Notes: generated by a model from the letters alone, not told the origin. 64,000 bases of DNA from Euborellia annulipes (GCA_023213315.1 JAKCPI010001650.1:20299-84298), one strand, 5' to 3'; positions 45,892 through 57,440 are shown, counted from the first letter of the stretch. A program made the numbers and translations.

Positions 45892-46287
45892 AAATCAATT
45901 ATTATTTAAATTCCCATTTTTTTAAAATTTATTTGTGTCTTTAATTGTTTCAAAGAAAACATATATGTCTCTCTCTCACTTGCAAACATTATCGTCTCTC
46001 TCTACTCTTTTTAAATTCCCTTTCCACCTTATCTTCGCATAGGAACAATGTTAATTTCCTATAGGGATTTGTATGTTAATTTAGATTCAAAAGGGGGTCC
46101 CCTTTAGAACTTTTTAGGCATTTAAAATTTTTTTTTCCAATTCTTATGAAATTTTGTATTTATTTACGAATCTATATTGTGTATAAAATGTCCAAATATG
46201 AGATTAAAATTTTGAAAAATAACCATAGTTTATTTGAAGCAGTCAACATTTAAAATGCAAGTTTGAAACTAAGGTGCTATCGGAAAC
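45892..46287. other. AT-rich repeat family F fragment, no gene
   Basis: The segment around 46,130-46,270 (ATTGTGTATAAAATGTCC) recurs near 27,900, 35,500 and, inverted, 63,430-63,540. It is often next to Hel-1 copies. Class unknown. Confidence 0.45.
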
Positions 46288-46562
46288 TAAATATATCTCG
46301 ACACAAAAAATCTGGTGTGACCAGCACGGTGCACAACTTTCTCTTACCGAAGGGTAAGAGAAAGTTGTGTGCTGTGCGCTAGTCACACCAGATTTTTTTA
46401 ATCGATTTTCAAAAAAAATTCAAAAAATTTGCTCTATCGGCGGAAATTAAATATATATATATATATATATATGTCGACCCAAAAAATCTGGTGGGGCAAG
46501 CACTGAACACTACTTTCAATTACCGAAGGTATGAAGTGCGTTCAGTCACCTCAGATTTTTTT
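46288..46562. mobile_element. Two Hel-1 hairpin fragments in tandem
   Basis: Hairpins at 46,288-46,400 and 46,436-46,562, each with the GTCGACAC-type approach sequence. The second is partly deleted. Confidence 0.7.
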
Positions 46563-46677
46563 ACATGAAATTTAGTTTTTATTGCTAGACAGATTTTTGT
46601 TTTTGAACTATTTCCTTCAAAAAAAAAAAAAAAAAAAAAAAAAAACAGCATTAGTTTTATATCAGTAGAAAATATTT

Positions 46678-46925
46678 TTTTTTTAAACATTCACACTCAC
46701 ACTCAAACACACATTCACACAGTCCTTTCGGCAACCCAGGCCATATAAGACTTTGACGATACCCGTTATAATTTATAATTATATCTATTGTGGGTCCAGG
46801 CATTTCTATTTAAGCCATTTGGTATCCAAATGGCTTAAATAAAATCATCGGACTGCCTGGGGTCCGAACCCGCGACATTCGGTATAGAAGTTAGGCACGC
46901 TACCAACTACTCCAAGCCCGGGGGC
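46678..46925 (-). repeat. tRNA-derived SINE-A copy
   Basis: Complete tail, body and head in reverse orientation. Confidence 0.85.
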
Positions 46926-47386
46926 TTAAAAAAAAATATTTAAATATGTATCAAAATAAGGATGTTTTGGTTAAAAATTTGGCATTGTGCATGGAATTTC
47001 TACAAAAAACGCAAAAATATGCACAATCCCGGAACAACGAGGGTTATTTCGAATTGAATAACGACACCCTCTCTGCGACACCCTGTATAACATTCTAAAT
47101 ACAAAAGAAATAAAGGATCTTTTCCTCTTATTTGTAGAAATTGTGAAATTGCAATAGCAATGATTTCATATTAACAAAAGAAAAAAAAAAGAATTCTTTA
47201 TAATTATTGGAAATTCAAATGATTTTTCGTACACTTGGCCCAGAGCCCTTGGCCTACGCTTGTTTGCATGCATGCAAGCTGCCGGGGGCAATTTTCTATG
47301 AATTCTAAATATGTACATTAATAATAACATCCTCTCTCTTTCGTTCTCATGCAATAGATTTTTAGAATTTATTGCAAATAAAAAAA
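46926..47386. other. AT-rich sequence, no gene
   Basis: GACACCCTGTATAA near 47,078 is a mariner-like end fragment. Nothing else is recognised. Confidence 0.4.
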
Positions 47387-47387
47387 A

Positions 47388-48060
47388 AAAATCTGGTGTG
47401 ACTGGCGACATCACACAACTTTCTCTTACCTTCGGTAATCGAAAGTTGTGTACTGTGCTTGTCACACCAGATTTTTTGTGTCGACATGTATTTAGTTTCC
47501 GACAGTAGGGTACATTCGATTTTCAAGATGTAAAATTTATAAGTATGGGAAAATATTTATATTTTGTTTCCATGGCAACCATTTCTCCTATCTTTTCCAT
47601 GGAGAACAAGAGTAAAGTGGTCTTCAGAAGATTTCAATCACAAAATGAGAATATACATTTTATAGAGAATCTAAAAAATAATTGATTTTTGAATTTAAAA
47701 AAAAATCGTTGGAGCAAATTTAAAGAAAATCGAAAAAAACTGAAAAAGTGCATCAGTAAAGTACTAGTACTTTTTGGTCGATTTTGTTCAAAAGCTTCGT
47801 GTCACGTCCCACGGGGGTGCCTAACTTAAATATAAAATTTCAACCTCCTAGCTCTTTTCGTTCTTGAGATATTTTGTTCACAGACACACACACAGACAGA
47901 CAGACAGACAGACAGACCATGTCGCGAAAACCACTTTTTTGGATTCAGGGGACCTCAAAACGTGTATATCCATCAAAATCTCGACATGGAATTTTTGACA
48001 TGAAACCAATACTTTCTCTCTCTATATACATTAACATATATATAGAGGTAAGAGAAAGTA
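47388..48060 (-). mobile_element. Hel-1, full length
   Basis: Hairpin with a short deletion (GGCGACATCACAC), core, ACAG microsatellite at 47,893-47,918, and terminal GGTAAGAGAAAGT. Confidence 0.9.
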
Positions 48061-48212
48061 AAAAGAAAAATGTAAACAATCCCTTTTATCTATCAATATC
48101 TATTTGTCCTGGTCACGATTTTGAGTTCAAAGGAGCGAGTAGGGGAAGGCAATCAGCATAGACTAACAACAATTTTAATAAGGTTTCAAAAAATTTTTTT
48201 TTTAATTTCATC

Positions 48213-48245
48213 AACGTTTCGGGAATATATCATTCCCATCCTCAG
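48213..48245 (-). ncRNA. Hammerhead-like ribozyme motif (H12)
   Basis: Core CUGAGGA, one U, stem II GGGAAU / AUUCCC with a 5-nt loop, then GAAACGUU. Stem II is six perfect pairs. Stem I is weak here. Confidence 0.45.
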
Positions 48246-48271
48246 CCTATAAATTGTTAGTATTGCTTAAG

Positions 48272-48585
48272 GCCACTTCACACGGAGGGTTTTCTTGTTG
48301 TATCCCATGCGATATGACGTCATTTATGATTGCATGGGTTTTTGGCTGATTCCGCATGTTCTATTTTTTTTTGCATGCCTTTTTTCCAAATCCATGCACC
48401 GACCAATCACAGAGTCGGATTTTTCATGTCATCCAACATGGCTGACTTTAACCAAAAAGTGAGGTTATTTGATTTTGACAGCTTACGTTTTATTGAAATA
48501 TTTTATAAAAGGCGACCATCAGAGGGCAACATTCGGCCATTTCCGCCAACCTTAGACTTCTAAACTCATCATGTTTGAATAAACC
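48272..48585 (+). mobile_element. DNA transposon 5' fragment (possibly PIF/Harbinger)
   Basis: The start GGCCACTTCACACGGAGGG resembles Harbinger-type ends. A frame from about 48,438 reads MADFNQKVRLFDFDSLRF and stops at 48,563. It is a fragment without catalytic residues, and the family call is tentative. Confidence 0.35.
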
Positions 48586-48611
48586 CCTCCCTCTGAGACA
48601 TGTGAATATAT

Positions 48612-48843
48612 ATTTTTTTTTTTTTTTTTTTTGAAAAAAGTCATTTCGGCTGCTGAGGCCATTTGACTTTATAAATTTATTATGTAAATTTATTAAATAC
48701 AATATATCGATGGCTTCCGGCGGGCGTTCAACGGTCTTGTTTTTTCGGGGGCCACCTATCCCGATTTTCAGCACCGCTTGGCGTCGCTTAACAACGTTGA
48801 TCTTGGTGGCTGTTGTTCATTCTTCTTGCCAGGCCCGCCGGCC
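48612..48843 (-). repeat. 5S rRNA-derived SINE with a 12-bp target duplication
   Basis: ATGTGAATATAT flanks it (48,600-48,611 and 48,844-48,855). On the minus strand GTTAAGCGACGCCAAGCGG followed by CGGGATAGGTGGCCCCC matches the 5S-like part of 43,823-44,012, and it ends in a poly-A tail of about 22. Confidence 0.75.
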
Positions 48844-48993
48844 ATGTGAATATATTAAAACGTATTATTATAATTTTTGATAGCTCAAGTTTTATTCGCT
48901 GGCTGCATATATCGTGTGAGTGCATCACACTGGCTTCTCTTGAAATCATATTAGTTGGAGAGCTGGCGACAAAAATGGGCTCAAGGGCAAATA

Positions 48994-49873
48994 TTTTCAG
49001 AATAGATTGCATTTTAGTGATGGAAAGATACTCTAGAGTCAGCATTTGCAGTACCGGGGAGTTTAGCGGGAATAAGCCGATAAAGTTGCCGAAAGATGGT
49101 TTTTCACAAATATCTCAAAAACTATGCGGTTTTCCGCAAAAATTCATCTATACAAAAATAATCGAAATTAAATTGCAAACAAAAATGCTCTAGTACATAA
49201 TCAGGCTAAATTAAACGGTTCGGGAGATATAGAGGGATAAAATTTGTAATTAATATGAAAGGAGACACTGGTATCAGGAAATATTTATATCTTGTTACCA
49301 TGACAACCATTGTTAGAATTACAAATTTTACCCCTCTATAAGCCCCGGGTTTGGCGTAGTAAGTAGCGCGCCTACCTCCTATACCAAACGTCGCGGGTTC
49401 GGACCCAGGCAGTCCGATGATTTTATTTAAGCCATTTGGATACCAGATGGCTTAAATAGAAATGCCTCAACCCACAATAGATATATTCTCTACAACGGTT
49501 ATCGTCAAAGTCTTATATGGCCTGAGTTGCCGAAAAGACTGTATGAATGTGTGTGTGAGTGTGAGTGTGAATGAGAAAAAAAGTGTGAATGTTTTTTTAT
49601 TAAAAAAAAAAAAAAAAAAACCCCTCTATATCTCCCGAACCGTTTAATTTAGCCTGATTATGTACTAGACCATTTTTGTTTATAATTTAATTTCGATTAT
49701 TTTTGTATAGATGAATTTTCGCGGAAAAGCACATAGTTTTCGAGATATTTGTGAAAAACCATCTTCCCGCAAATTTGCCGGATTATTCCCGCTAAAGGCC
49801 CCGGTACTGGAAGTGCTGACTCTAGAGTATCTTTCCATCATTAAAATGCAACCTATTCTGAAAATATTAGCCT
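48994..49873. repeat. Inverted repeat with arms of about 245 bp, separated by SINE-A
   Basis: Arms 48,994-49,239 and 49,620-49,873. Frames on both strands (for example 48,813-49,193) come from this duplication and from neighbouring sequence. The arms differ by several substitutions. Confidence 0.8.
49341..49619 (+). repeat. tRNA-derived SINE-A, intact, 11-bp target duplication
   Basis: ACCCCTCTATA is present at 49,330-49,340 and 49,620-49,630. The 279-bp element contains A-box TGGCGTAGTAAGT, B-box GGGTTCGGACCC, hairpin body, TG-rich tail and poly-A. Confidence 0.9.
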
Positions 49874-50292
49874 TCAGCTCATTGGACTATATAGTATAGG
49901 GCCCCTACAAAAAAAAAACCTTTTTACCTTTCGTGTTGTCATTTTTCTCTCAATTTCTACTATTAATTACGTCACTCTCTTTTGATCACATGATAGATAG
50001 TGTTTGTTCATTTAATTACTTTTTCTGTTTATTGATTAATAATAAATAAAAGGAATCATTTTTTTGAAAAAAAAAAAAAAAAAAAAAAGATTTCTCTGAA
50101 AAACCACCTGGATAGCGTGTTTGTGTTTTTTTTTTTTTTTTTTTTTTTTTATTAGTTCACTGGAGGCCGAATAAATGTCAAATCACTCATTAAAATTCTG
50201 ATCTAATTGATTCAATTACAAAAGACATGTTGTTATTTTTTTTATCGATTTCTATCAGAGAGGACAATTTTTCTTTTGAATCAATAGAATCT
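49874..50292. other. AT-rich sequence with long A and T runs, no gene
   Basis: An A run lies at about 50,067-50,088 and a T run at about 50,127-50,150. Confidence 0.5.
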
Positions 50293-50400
50293 GAAAAAAT
50301 GTGACGTGACTGGTCCTCACAGCACACAAATTTCTCGTACCTTCGGTAATCGAAAGTTGTGTTCTGTGCTTGTCACACCTGATTTTTTGTGTGCACATAT
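50293..50400 (-). mobile_element. Hel-1 hairpin fragment
   Basis: Hairpin with substitutions and GTGTGCACAT, followed directly by a SINE-A tail. Confidence 0.75.
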
Positions 50401-50401
50401 A

Positions 50402-50514
50402 TATACACTTTTTTCCCATTTACACTCCACACACACATTCACACAGTCTATTTAAGTCTTTTTACGATAACCGTTATTTATGAATATATCTATTGGGGAT
50501 CCAGGCATTCTTAT
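50402..50514 (-). repeat. SINE-A part, interrupted by a MITE
   Basis: Tail and half of the body up to CCAGGCATTCTTATT. Confidence 0.7.
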
Positions 50515-50757
50515 TTGTACCCTGTTATGCATTAGTGTGTCAAGCGCCAAAAATTTCAAAATTGAGTTAAGCACGGAATATTGTTTCAAATGCTATAATT
50601 AATAGTATTTTTATGAAATATGTCCTAAAATATTTAATGTTACTTGCACAATTGACAAAAAAATTATATATAATCCAATGAAAACAAAAAACTTTAATGT
50701 TAATTTTCTCAAATCTCGGTAGCTGGCGCTTGACACACTAATGCGTAACAGGGTCCA
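50515..50757. mobile_element. MITE copy 2 (family of 20,167-20,420)
   Basis: Inner TATGCATTAGTGTGTCAAGC and the inverse at the right end are retained. The first bases of the left end are lost. Confidence 0.8.
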
Positions 50758-51147
50758 TTTAAGGAATAGAAGAGAGCAAGTACGGATGCAGCAAATAAAG
50801 AGAGCATTTGGATGCCAAATGCCGAAAAGGAGACGTTTCGGCATTTTGTCTTATCTGGTAGCAGGACTCATTAGCGAAACAAACCTTCTTCATTCATGGC
50901 TGATTTTATTTATTTAGAATATATAAAAAAACTTTTAGTTTTCAACCTAAAACCATCCTCGCAAAATCTTCTATATACTGAACAAAATCCTACAAAAATC
51001 CATCAAGTAATTTCAGAGTTAATAAGGTTATAAATGAAAAGTTGAAATTAAATCTCACAATTATTATTCTATAATTAATCATATAAATATTAAATTTCAA
51101 AGTTATTTGTGGCTCTATTATATTTATTTCAATTGAATCTGTATTTG

Positions 51148-51530
51148 AATTCCCATCGGGATCGACGATAATTTATCCAAGGTGACTTCGTGCACGTAAA
51201 CACACACCTTAAACTCAACGGGGTTCTGGCCGGTTACCAGCCGGTGAAGTTACATCATTTCCTATTTCTAACTCCTCCTCCCTCGTTCGCTTCTAGCTAG
51301 TGAACTATTCCTTATTTCTGGTCCCACCCGGTTCCCTATATCCAACCTCCTCTATGCTATGGAGGATGCCCTAGTTGAGGAGGGAGTCCCTCAGCACCGA
51401 CTCCCTTCGAAGAATGCATCACTGAGAGGGAACCTTCTTTACGCCCTTTCCACAGGACGGGATGTCACAGCAATTCCCTCTCCTCGTGTAGTTGCCTAGG
51501 GGCTATTGCGGCGAGATCCAATATTCCAAT
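51148..51530 (+). repeat. Dispersed repeat family G, copy 2
   Basis: Aligns by eye with 6,706-7,081 along its whole length. It is followed by family D-like TCCAATCCAGGGC and TTGAGGATTTGTTTACATT. Confidence 0.7.
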
Positions 51531-51539
51531 CCAGGGCTT

Positions 51540-52730
51540 ACTTGAGGATTTGTTTACATTAGATAAATAATTTTATTTAATGAAAAATCCCGCACTCCCA
51601 GGGTTTGAACAGGGATCTTCTTTGTAGAAATCGATCCCTAGGGATAACCCCTCCCTATTTGTGCTATAATGAGAAGATATTTTAATTATTTAATAGCTCA
51701 AAATGTTTGTGAGATCTAATTGCAATTAAAATCGCTAAACAATTGATTAAATATTGACGTCAATAATAATAATAATAAATTTTAATAGGAGGAGAGAGAG
51801 AGAGTTAATTAACTTTTTAATAAATTATAGATGGGGCGGGGGGGGGGGGCGAGTCTTTTGGGGATTTTGCATCAGAAATATTATCCCCTCCTCTCTCTCG
51901 ATCCCTAGGGATAACTCATTATTGCACTTATCACTCATTATTATGATCCCCTGACAGAACAAATTTTTGATATAAACAAAAAAAAAAAATTGAAATTTTT
52001 GCATTATTTAATACACCATATGAATGACATGATCAGTCAGTGACAATTTTTATTTTTTATTGAATCAAGTTTTGTTATTGTGAATTTTTCTCTCTCTTGA
52101 TTCTTCTGCCGCTATAGGTTGTCAATTTATTCCTCTTGTAGAAGTCTCGCTTCATATTCCGGTAGTCACTGTTTAAGGGGGGTTCAGGAGCGACGTCTAA
52201 ACGTACTTTAAAAAAAAAAACTAGACTATAATAAGGAATTTTTCAATGCGGTTTTTTTTAAATGAATTAAATTCATAAGAGATTATTGGGACATCGAGCT
52301 ATAATTTTTTTAATGACTTATTAAAAAATTAGCGTAATTAATTTTTTTGTTATCAAGCAAATACAAAAAAAAACAATCTGTCCCAATAATCTTTAATTTT
52401 TTTTACAATTTAAAAATGAATTTATTGTTATTATTAATCACATATTAATCAAGAAATTTTTAAAATAAACTTAGATGATTTATTTAAAATTCAACTGTCA
52501 AATTAGTTCAGCATTCTTGCAATAGATGGCAGGCTAGTCTAACAGACGATATAGTATTAACCTATATCTGGCCTATATTTATATATTTTTATGCTTTTAT
52601 AAAAGATACATAATATATAATAACATTTATAAAGTATTTATTATTAAAAGATCAATGAAAATCAACCAAATGCATTAAATATTATTAGCTACCATTCTGA
52701 CATCTCTTGGACTCGAACTCGAAAAGTGGC
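51540..52730. other. AT-rich sequence, no gene
   Basis: Contains a G run (about 51,838-51,850), an ATAATAATA stretch and no recognisable exon of the downstream part of the RAI1/TCF20-like gene. Confidence 0.5.
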
Positions 52731-52732
52731 GG

Positions 52733-52829
52733 ATCCAGAGAAGTTTCTCGGAGGGGGGTTATTCTGGTGTGACTGGTCGCACAGCACTAATTTTTTCTTA
52801 TTATCGGTAATTTAAAGGTGCATTCTGTA
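52733..52829 (+). mobile_element. Left part of a CAAGGGYGGAT-type hAT copy
   Basis: GGCGGATCCAGAG and the partial Hel-1-like hairpin match 20,765-20,880. The copy is split by the next hAT at ATTCTGTA. Confidence 0.6.
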
Positions 52830-53446
52830 CAGTGGCGGTCCCAGGATTTTGTCAAGGGGGGGGGGCCCAAATATTTATTTATTTTTTTTTTTGTTATTCA
52901 TTTAAACTCTTTTTCGGCAGCGAAGGCTATTTAGACCTATTCTATATATTTATTTCACCCAAAATTTTAAAAAATTTCCAAATTCGTCAAAAATCGATTT
53001 TTAAATTTTTTTCTCGTTATTGTCGAATTTTATAGTCGAAAAAAAAATAAGTTTTTCAAATTTTCAAATTAAAATACCGGTATTAATTTTAAAGGTCTCT
53101 CAAATTTTTTTTTAGCTCGTCATAAAGGCGACATTATATATTTTACCTTTGCAGTCGTATGTCGCCATTTAGGCCACATCCTAATTTTTTTGTAGTCAAA
53201 TTAAAGCTAAATAATATCATAATATTCATTAAAAACTGTCTGGGATCCGAACCCGTGACCCTTGGAATACAAGGCTAACACCCTAGGGGGTATGGAAAAA
53301 TTTTTTGAAAATTAATTGCGTTTTTAGCTATCCTGAGACTTGAAAAATTTATAATTTTTTTGTTTAGTTTTAAAATATTAAATAAAACTTTTTTGAATTT
53401 TTGTTGTCCAATGGGGGGGCCTCTGCCCCCTTTGGGACCGCTAGTG
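52830..53446. mobile_element. 617-bp hAT element with an exact 8-bp duplication
   Basis: CAGTGGCGGTCCCA left and, inverted, CACTAGCGGTCCCA right. ATTCTGTA lies at 52,822-52,829 and 53,447-53,454. A SINE-like head remnant is inside at 53,240-53,285. No transposase frame. Confidence 0.85.
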
Positions 53447-53815
53447 ATTCTGTAGTTGCAAAACCATGAAACCAACAAAACACAAACAAGTTAATTTCTT
53501 TTTTTAATTAAGGATTAGCGCAATATCAATGAGAGAATATTTAACTTAATTAATTACGAAGTGTTATTTATTTTTGACACTTGTTTAGTCAAAACTAGTA
53601 CTCTCTCTTGGTGTTCAGTAGAATTTTCATTTTATTAAGCATATCCTATCAATTTAAGATTTAAAATTCTTTAGTTTTGCTTTTAAAATTTCAAACCGGA
53701 TTATAGTGAAACCGAATTAATCGAATTCGGACTATGATATAACTTAAAATTGCAACACTTGAAACTTGATGTCATTAATTAATCAAAAGCAAAATAAGAG
53801 AGATAATAAAATTAC

Positions 53816-53995
53816 CGTAGAAGCTGCAGTCAAAACAGCTTCTTGAAGGACGGCAATTCGATCACCAACCAAATGTACACCGCTTGCCCAAACTGCGCAT
53901 TCTTCCTGTACCCAAACCTCAAAGCGACCGCCGCCTGCAGCTGCGGGTACTGCAGGTAATGATGATGTCCGCAAAGAATCTCCAGGAGCGGATCG
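53816..53995 (-). CDS. RAI1/TCF20-like gene, exon E (zinc-finger part of extended PHD)
   Basis: The acceptor TTTTCCACAG and donor ACG|GTAATT bound 180 bp, 60 codons, phase 0 at both sides. The second half reads FEVWVQEECAVWASGVHLV then IAVLQEAV. From memory this corresponds to the extended-PHD segment WVHEGCILWANGIYLV and GLQEAL in vertebrate TCF20. In the family this region binds zinc and mediates nucleosome or chromatin contacts. Where the family has His three residues before Cys, this exon encodes Gln (CAG). The first half (SAPGDSLRTSSLPAVPAAAG) is a low-complexity linker. The next exon, with the remaining Cys/His residues, is not visible downstream. Family assignment fairly sure, orthology not proven. 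Confidence 0.75.
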
Positions 53996-54072
53996 CTGTG
54001 GAAAATAATATGATAAATAACTATATTTATTTCCAATATATAAAATTTTCGAGCTATATATATATATATATA

Positions 54073-54653
54073 CAGGGTGAGTCATAAGGTTTATGGAGGT
54101 GATTCCTGACATGATTTTGAACAAAAAATGTAAATAAACTAATGGGATGAAATTCAAAATTAAAGAGTTATGGCAATTTGAAAAGACAAATGAAGCGAGT
54201 GATTAACACCAGATTTAACACCCCTAGATTACTGCATCTGGGGTTGGATGAAAGACATGGTGTATCAAGATAAGGTGCAAACACGAGAAGAATTGATTCA
54301 ACGCATTCTCGATGCCGCAACGTCAATAAGGAAAGAGCATGTGAAATGCTACTCGCGCGGTTCACCCCCCGTACAAATCTTTACCTTCAAAAGCAGGGAG
54401 GAATTTTTTGAACACTTGGCTTTAAATCCACTCTTAATGCAAGTGAATGGTTCAAAATTAAACAATTGTTTGTTTTCGATGTATGATTTTCATTTTTGTT
54501 TGTGAAATCCTGAAATTAAAAAAAAAATGCTTTTTCAAATTGGCATAACTCTTTAAATATGAATTTCATCCCATTAGTTTATTTACATTTTTTGTTCAAA
54601 ATCATGTCAGGAATCATGTCCATAAACCGGGGGAAAACCTCATGAATCACCCT
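54073..54653 (+). mobile_element. Internally deleted mariner-type element with TIRs of about 110 bp
   Basis: The left end CAGGGTGAGTCATAAGG and the inverse of the right end (AGGGTGATTCATGAGG) continue as inverted repeats through GACATGATTTTGAAC and AAACTAATGGGATGAA. The flanks are TA repeats. It lies in the last visible intron of the RAI1/TCF20-like gene. Confidence 0.8.
54203..54505 (+). pseudogene. Mariner/IS630-type transposase, C-terminal fragment
   Basis: The open frame reads PDLTPLDYCIWGWMKD, then a basic, helical stretch (EELIQRILDAAT) to the natural stop. PDLTPLDY with IWG is the signature around the third catalytic acidic residue of mariner-type DDE transposases. The N-terminal DNA-binding and first two catalytic parts are missing, so it is dead. 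It lies between matching inverted repeats. Confidence 0.8.
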
Positions 54654-54723
54654 AAATATATATATATATATATATATAGCGTGGGGCCCCCTAATTGATA
54701 GCTTAAGGGATTGTCTGTAGCCT

Positions 54724-56163
54724 CATTTTCTATTTTTTGATTATATAAAATTTCTACCTCTTTCGAAGCCGAGACCAGATTATTTAATATATATTTAACG
54801 TTTATTAATTGGGAAAAATAGTTTCTTTGAACAATTTCGCTTGATTTTAATAGAATTTGATAAAATTTTTCATATCTAAATGTCATTTGCTATTTTTTGA
54901 TTATATAAAATTTCTACCTCTTTCGAAGCCGAGACCAGATTATTTAATATATTATTAACGTTTATTAATTGGGAAAAATAGTTTCTTTGAACAATTTAGC
55001 TTGATTTTAATAGAATTTGATAAAATTTTTCATATCTAAATGTCATTTGCTATTTTTTGATTATATAAAATTTCTACCTCTTTCGAAGCCGAGACCAGAT
55101 TATTTAATATATTATTAACGTTTATTAATTGGGAAAAATAGTTTCTTTGAACAATTTCGCTTGATTTTAATAGAATTTGATAAAATTTTTCATATCTAAA
55201 TGTCATTTGCTATTTTTTGATTATATAAAATTTCTACCTCTTTCGAAGCCGAGACCAGATTATTTAATATATTATTAACGTTTATTAATTGGGAAAAATA
55301 GTTTCTTTGAAGAATTTCGCTTGATTTTAATAGAATTTGATAAAATTTTTCATATCTAAATGTCATTTGCTATTTTTTGATTATATAAAATTTCTACCTC
55401 TTTCGAAGCCGAGACCAGATTATTTAATATATTATTAACGTTTATTAATTGGGAAAAATAGTTTCTTTGAACAATTTCGCTTGATTTTAATAGAATTTGA
55501 TAAAATTTTTCATATCTAAATGTCATTTGCTATTTTTTGATTATATAAAATTTCTACCTCTTTCGAAGCCGAGACCAGATTATTTAATATATTATTAACG
55601 TTTATTAATTGGGAAAAATAGTTTCTTTGAAGAATTTCGCTTGATTTTAATAGAATTTGATAAAATTTTTCATATCTAAATGTCATTTGCTATTTTTTGA
55701 TTATATAAAATTTCTACCTCTTTCGAAGCCGAGACCAGATTATTTAATATATTATTAACGTTTATTAATTGGGAAAAATAGTTTCTTTGAACAATTTCGC
55801 TTGATTTTAATAGAATTTGATAAAATTTTTCATATCTAAATGTCATTTGCTATTTTTTGATTATATAAAATTTCTACCTCTTTCGAAGCCGAGACCAGAT
55901 TATTTAATATATTATTAACGTTTATTAATTGGGAAAAATAGTTTCTTTGAACAATTTCGCTTGATTTTAATAGAATTTGATAAAATTTTTCATATCTAAA
56001 TGTCATTTGCTATTTTTTGATTATATAAAATTTCTACCTCTTTCGAAGCCGAGACCAGATTATTTAATATATTATTAACGTTTATTAATTGGGAAAAATA
56101 GTTTCTTTGAACAATTTCGCTTGATTTTAATAGAATTTGATAAAATTTTTCATATCTAAATGT
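54724..56163 (-). repeat. 160-bp tandem array, nine units
   Basis: TATTTTTTGATTATATAAAA recurs at exactly 160-bp steps (54,731 to 56,011). Units are almost identical, varying at sites such as ACAATTTCGC / ACAATTTAGC / AGAATTTCGC. The array fills most of the intron between exons D and E of the RAI1/TCF20-like gene. Strand is arbitrary. Confidence 0.95.
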
Positions 56164-56296
56164 CTGTTTTTACATCAATGGCTGCAGAGAGAGAGCTTGG
56201 GTTACAGTTTGAATAGACTGTGACTTCGGAGCTAATACCAGAGAACGAATCAGCTCCCAATCCTGAATCATATTCACATAAATCTATTTTAATCAC

Positions 56297-56613
56297 CTCA
56301 TTTGTTGCTGCCCCTCTTCCTCCACGTCCTCGAATGTGTTCTGTAAGTCCAGCGGCACGAATAGAACGTTTTCTATTTCCATGTTTCTGAAGCGCCACGA
56401 TGGCAGCCTCTTCAGTTTCACCACCGCTCGTCGAGCCCTCAGTACCAGCAGTACCTGAGGACTCAGAGGGGCCTGAGACTAAATAAGGTCCAAAAAGATC
56501 TCCACTTGGTTCGTCTCCTTGATGTGGCCCAAGACGACAAAATGCACAAACCCAACTCGGATCAGCGGTTTGAGCATCATAACGTGCTGAGAGAGTGGAT
56601 GAAAATAGAGAAC
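56297..56613 (-). CDS. RAI1/TCF20-like gene, exon D (start of extended PHD)
   Basis: Acceptor TTATTTGGCAG and donor GAG|GTGATT bound 317 bp, entering in phase 1 and leaving in phase 0, which fits exons C and E. It encodes DPSWVCAFCRLGPH, a Cys-x2-Cys pair, then SGDLFGPYLVSG. GDLFGPY after the first zinc pair is, to my knowledge, characteristic of RAI1 and TCF20. A Ser/Gly/Thr/Glu-rich linker and a basic KHGNRKRS segment follow, ending GRGGRGAATNE. The frame stays open past the donor to 56,159, so an unspliced or alternative 3' end cannot be excluded. Confidence 0.75.
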
Positions 56614-56721
56614 CTGCCAAATAAAATGAATTTTTATAAATAATAGTTCGATTACATTTAGTTATTTTGGCTTAATCGGTCAATTATAAGTTCTTGGTTG
56701 CAACAAAGATTATATTTAAAA

Positions 56722-57397
56722 AAAAATCTGGTGTGACTGGCGCACAGCACACAACTTTCTCTTACCTTCGGTAATCGAAAGTTGTGTTCTGTGCTTGTCA
56801 CACCAGATTTTTTGTGTCGACATATATTTAGTTCCCGACAGTACGGAACATTTGAATTCAGATGTAAAATTTATAAGTATGGAAAAATATTTATATTTTG
56901 TTACCATGGCAACCATTTCTCCTATTTTCCCTATGAAATACAGAAGTAAAGTGGTCTTCAGAAGATTTCAATTGCAAAATGAGAATATATATTTTAAAGA
57001 GAATCTAAAAATTAATTGATTTTTGAATTTTAATCAAAATCGTTGGAGCAAATTTTGAGAAAATCGAAAAAAACTGAAAAAGTACATCAGTAAAGTACTA
57101 GTACTCTTTGGCCGATTTTGATTAAAAGCTTATTTTTTCGGTCCCGGGGGGTGTTTAACTTAAATATAAAATTTCAACCTCGTAGCTCAATTCCTTCATG
57201 CTTAAAATTGAACACACACCCACATACCCACCCTCCCACCCACCCACAGACAGACCATGTCGCGAAAACCACTTTTTTGGATTCAGGGGACCTCAAAACG
57301 TGAAGATCCATCAAAATCTCGACATCGAATTTTTGAAATGAATCCAATACTTTCTCTCTATATATATATTACATATATACATAGGTAAGAGAAAGTA
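56722..57397 (-). mobile_element. Hel-1, full length, inside an intron
   Basis: Complete hairpin, core, CACC microsatellite at about 57,213-57,247 and terminal GGTAAGAGAAAGT. It makes up most of the 827-bp intron between exons C and D. Confidence 0.9.
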
Positions 57398-57440
57398 ATA
57401 AAGTAGACTTTGACGTGGATTTTTATGATAATTAACCCAC

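Noticed and set aside
48813..49193. 126-aa frame on the plus strand and its 85-aa opposite frame
   Set aside because: It covers the end of the 5S-like SINE target and one arm of an inverted repeat. No domain or splice context supports a gene.
56159..56296. Extension of exon D to the stop at 56,159
   Set aside because: It contains a donor at GAG|GTGATT in the right phase for exon E, and the extension runs to the border of the satellite array. Kept only as an alternative end.
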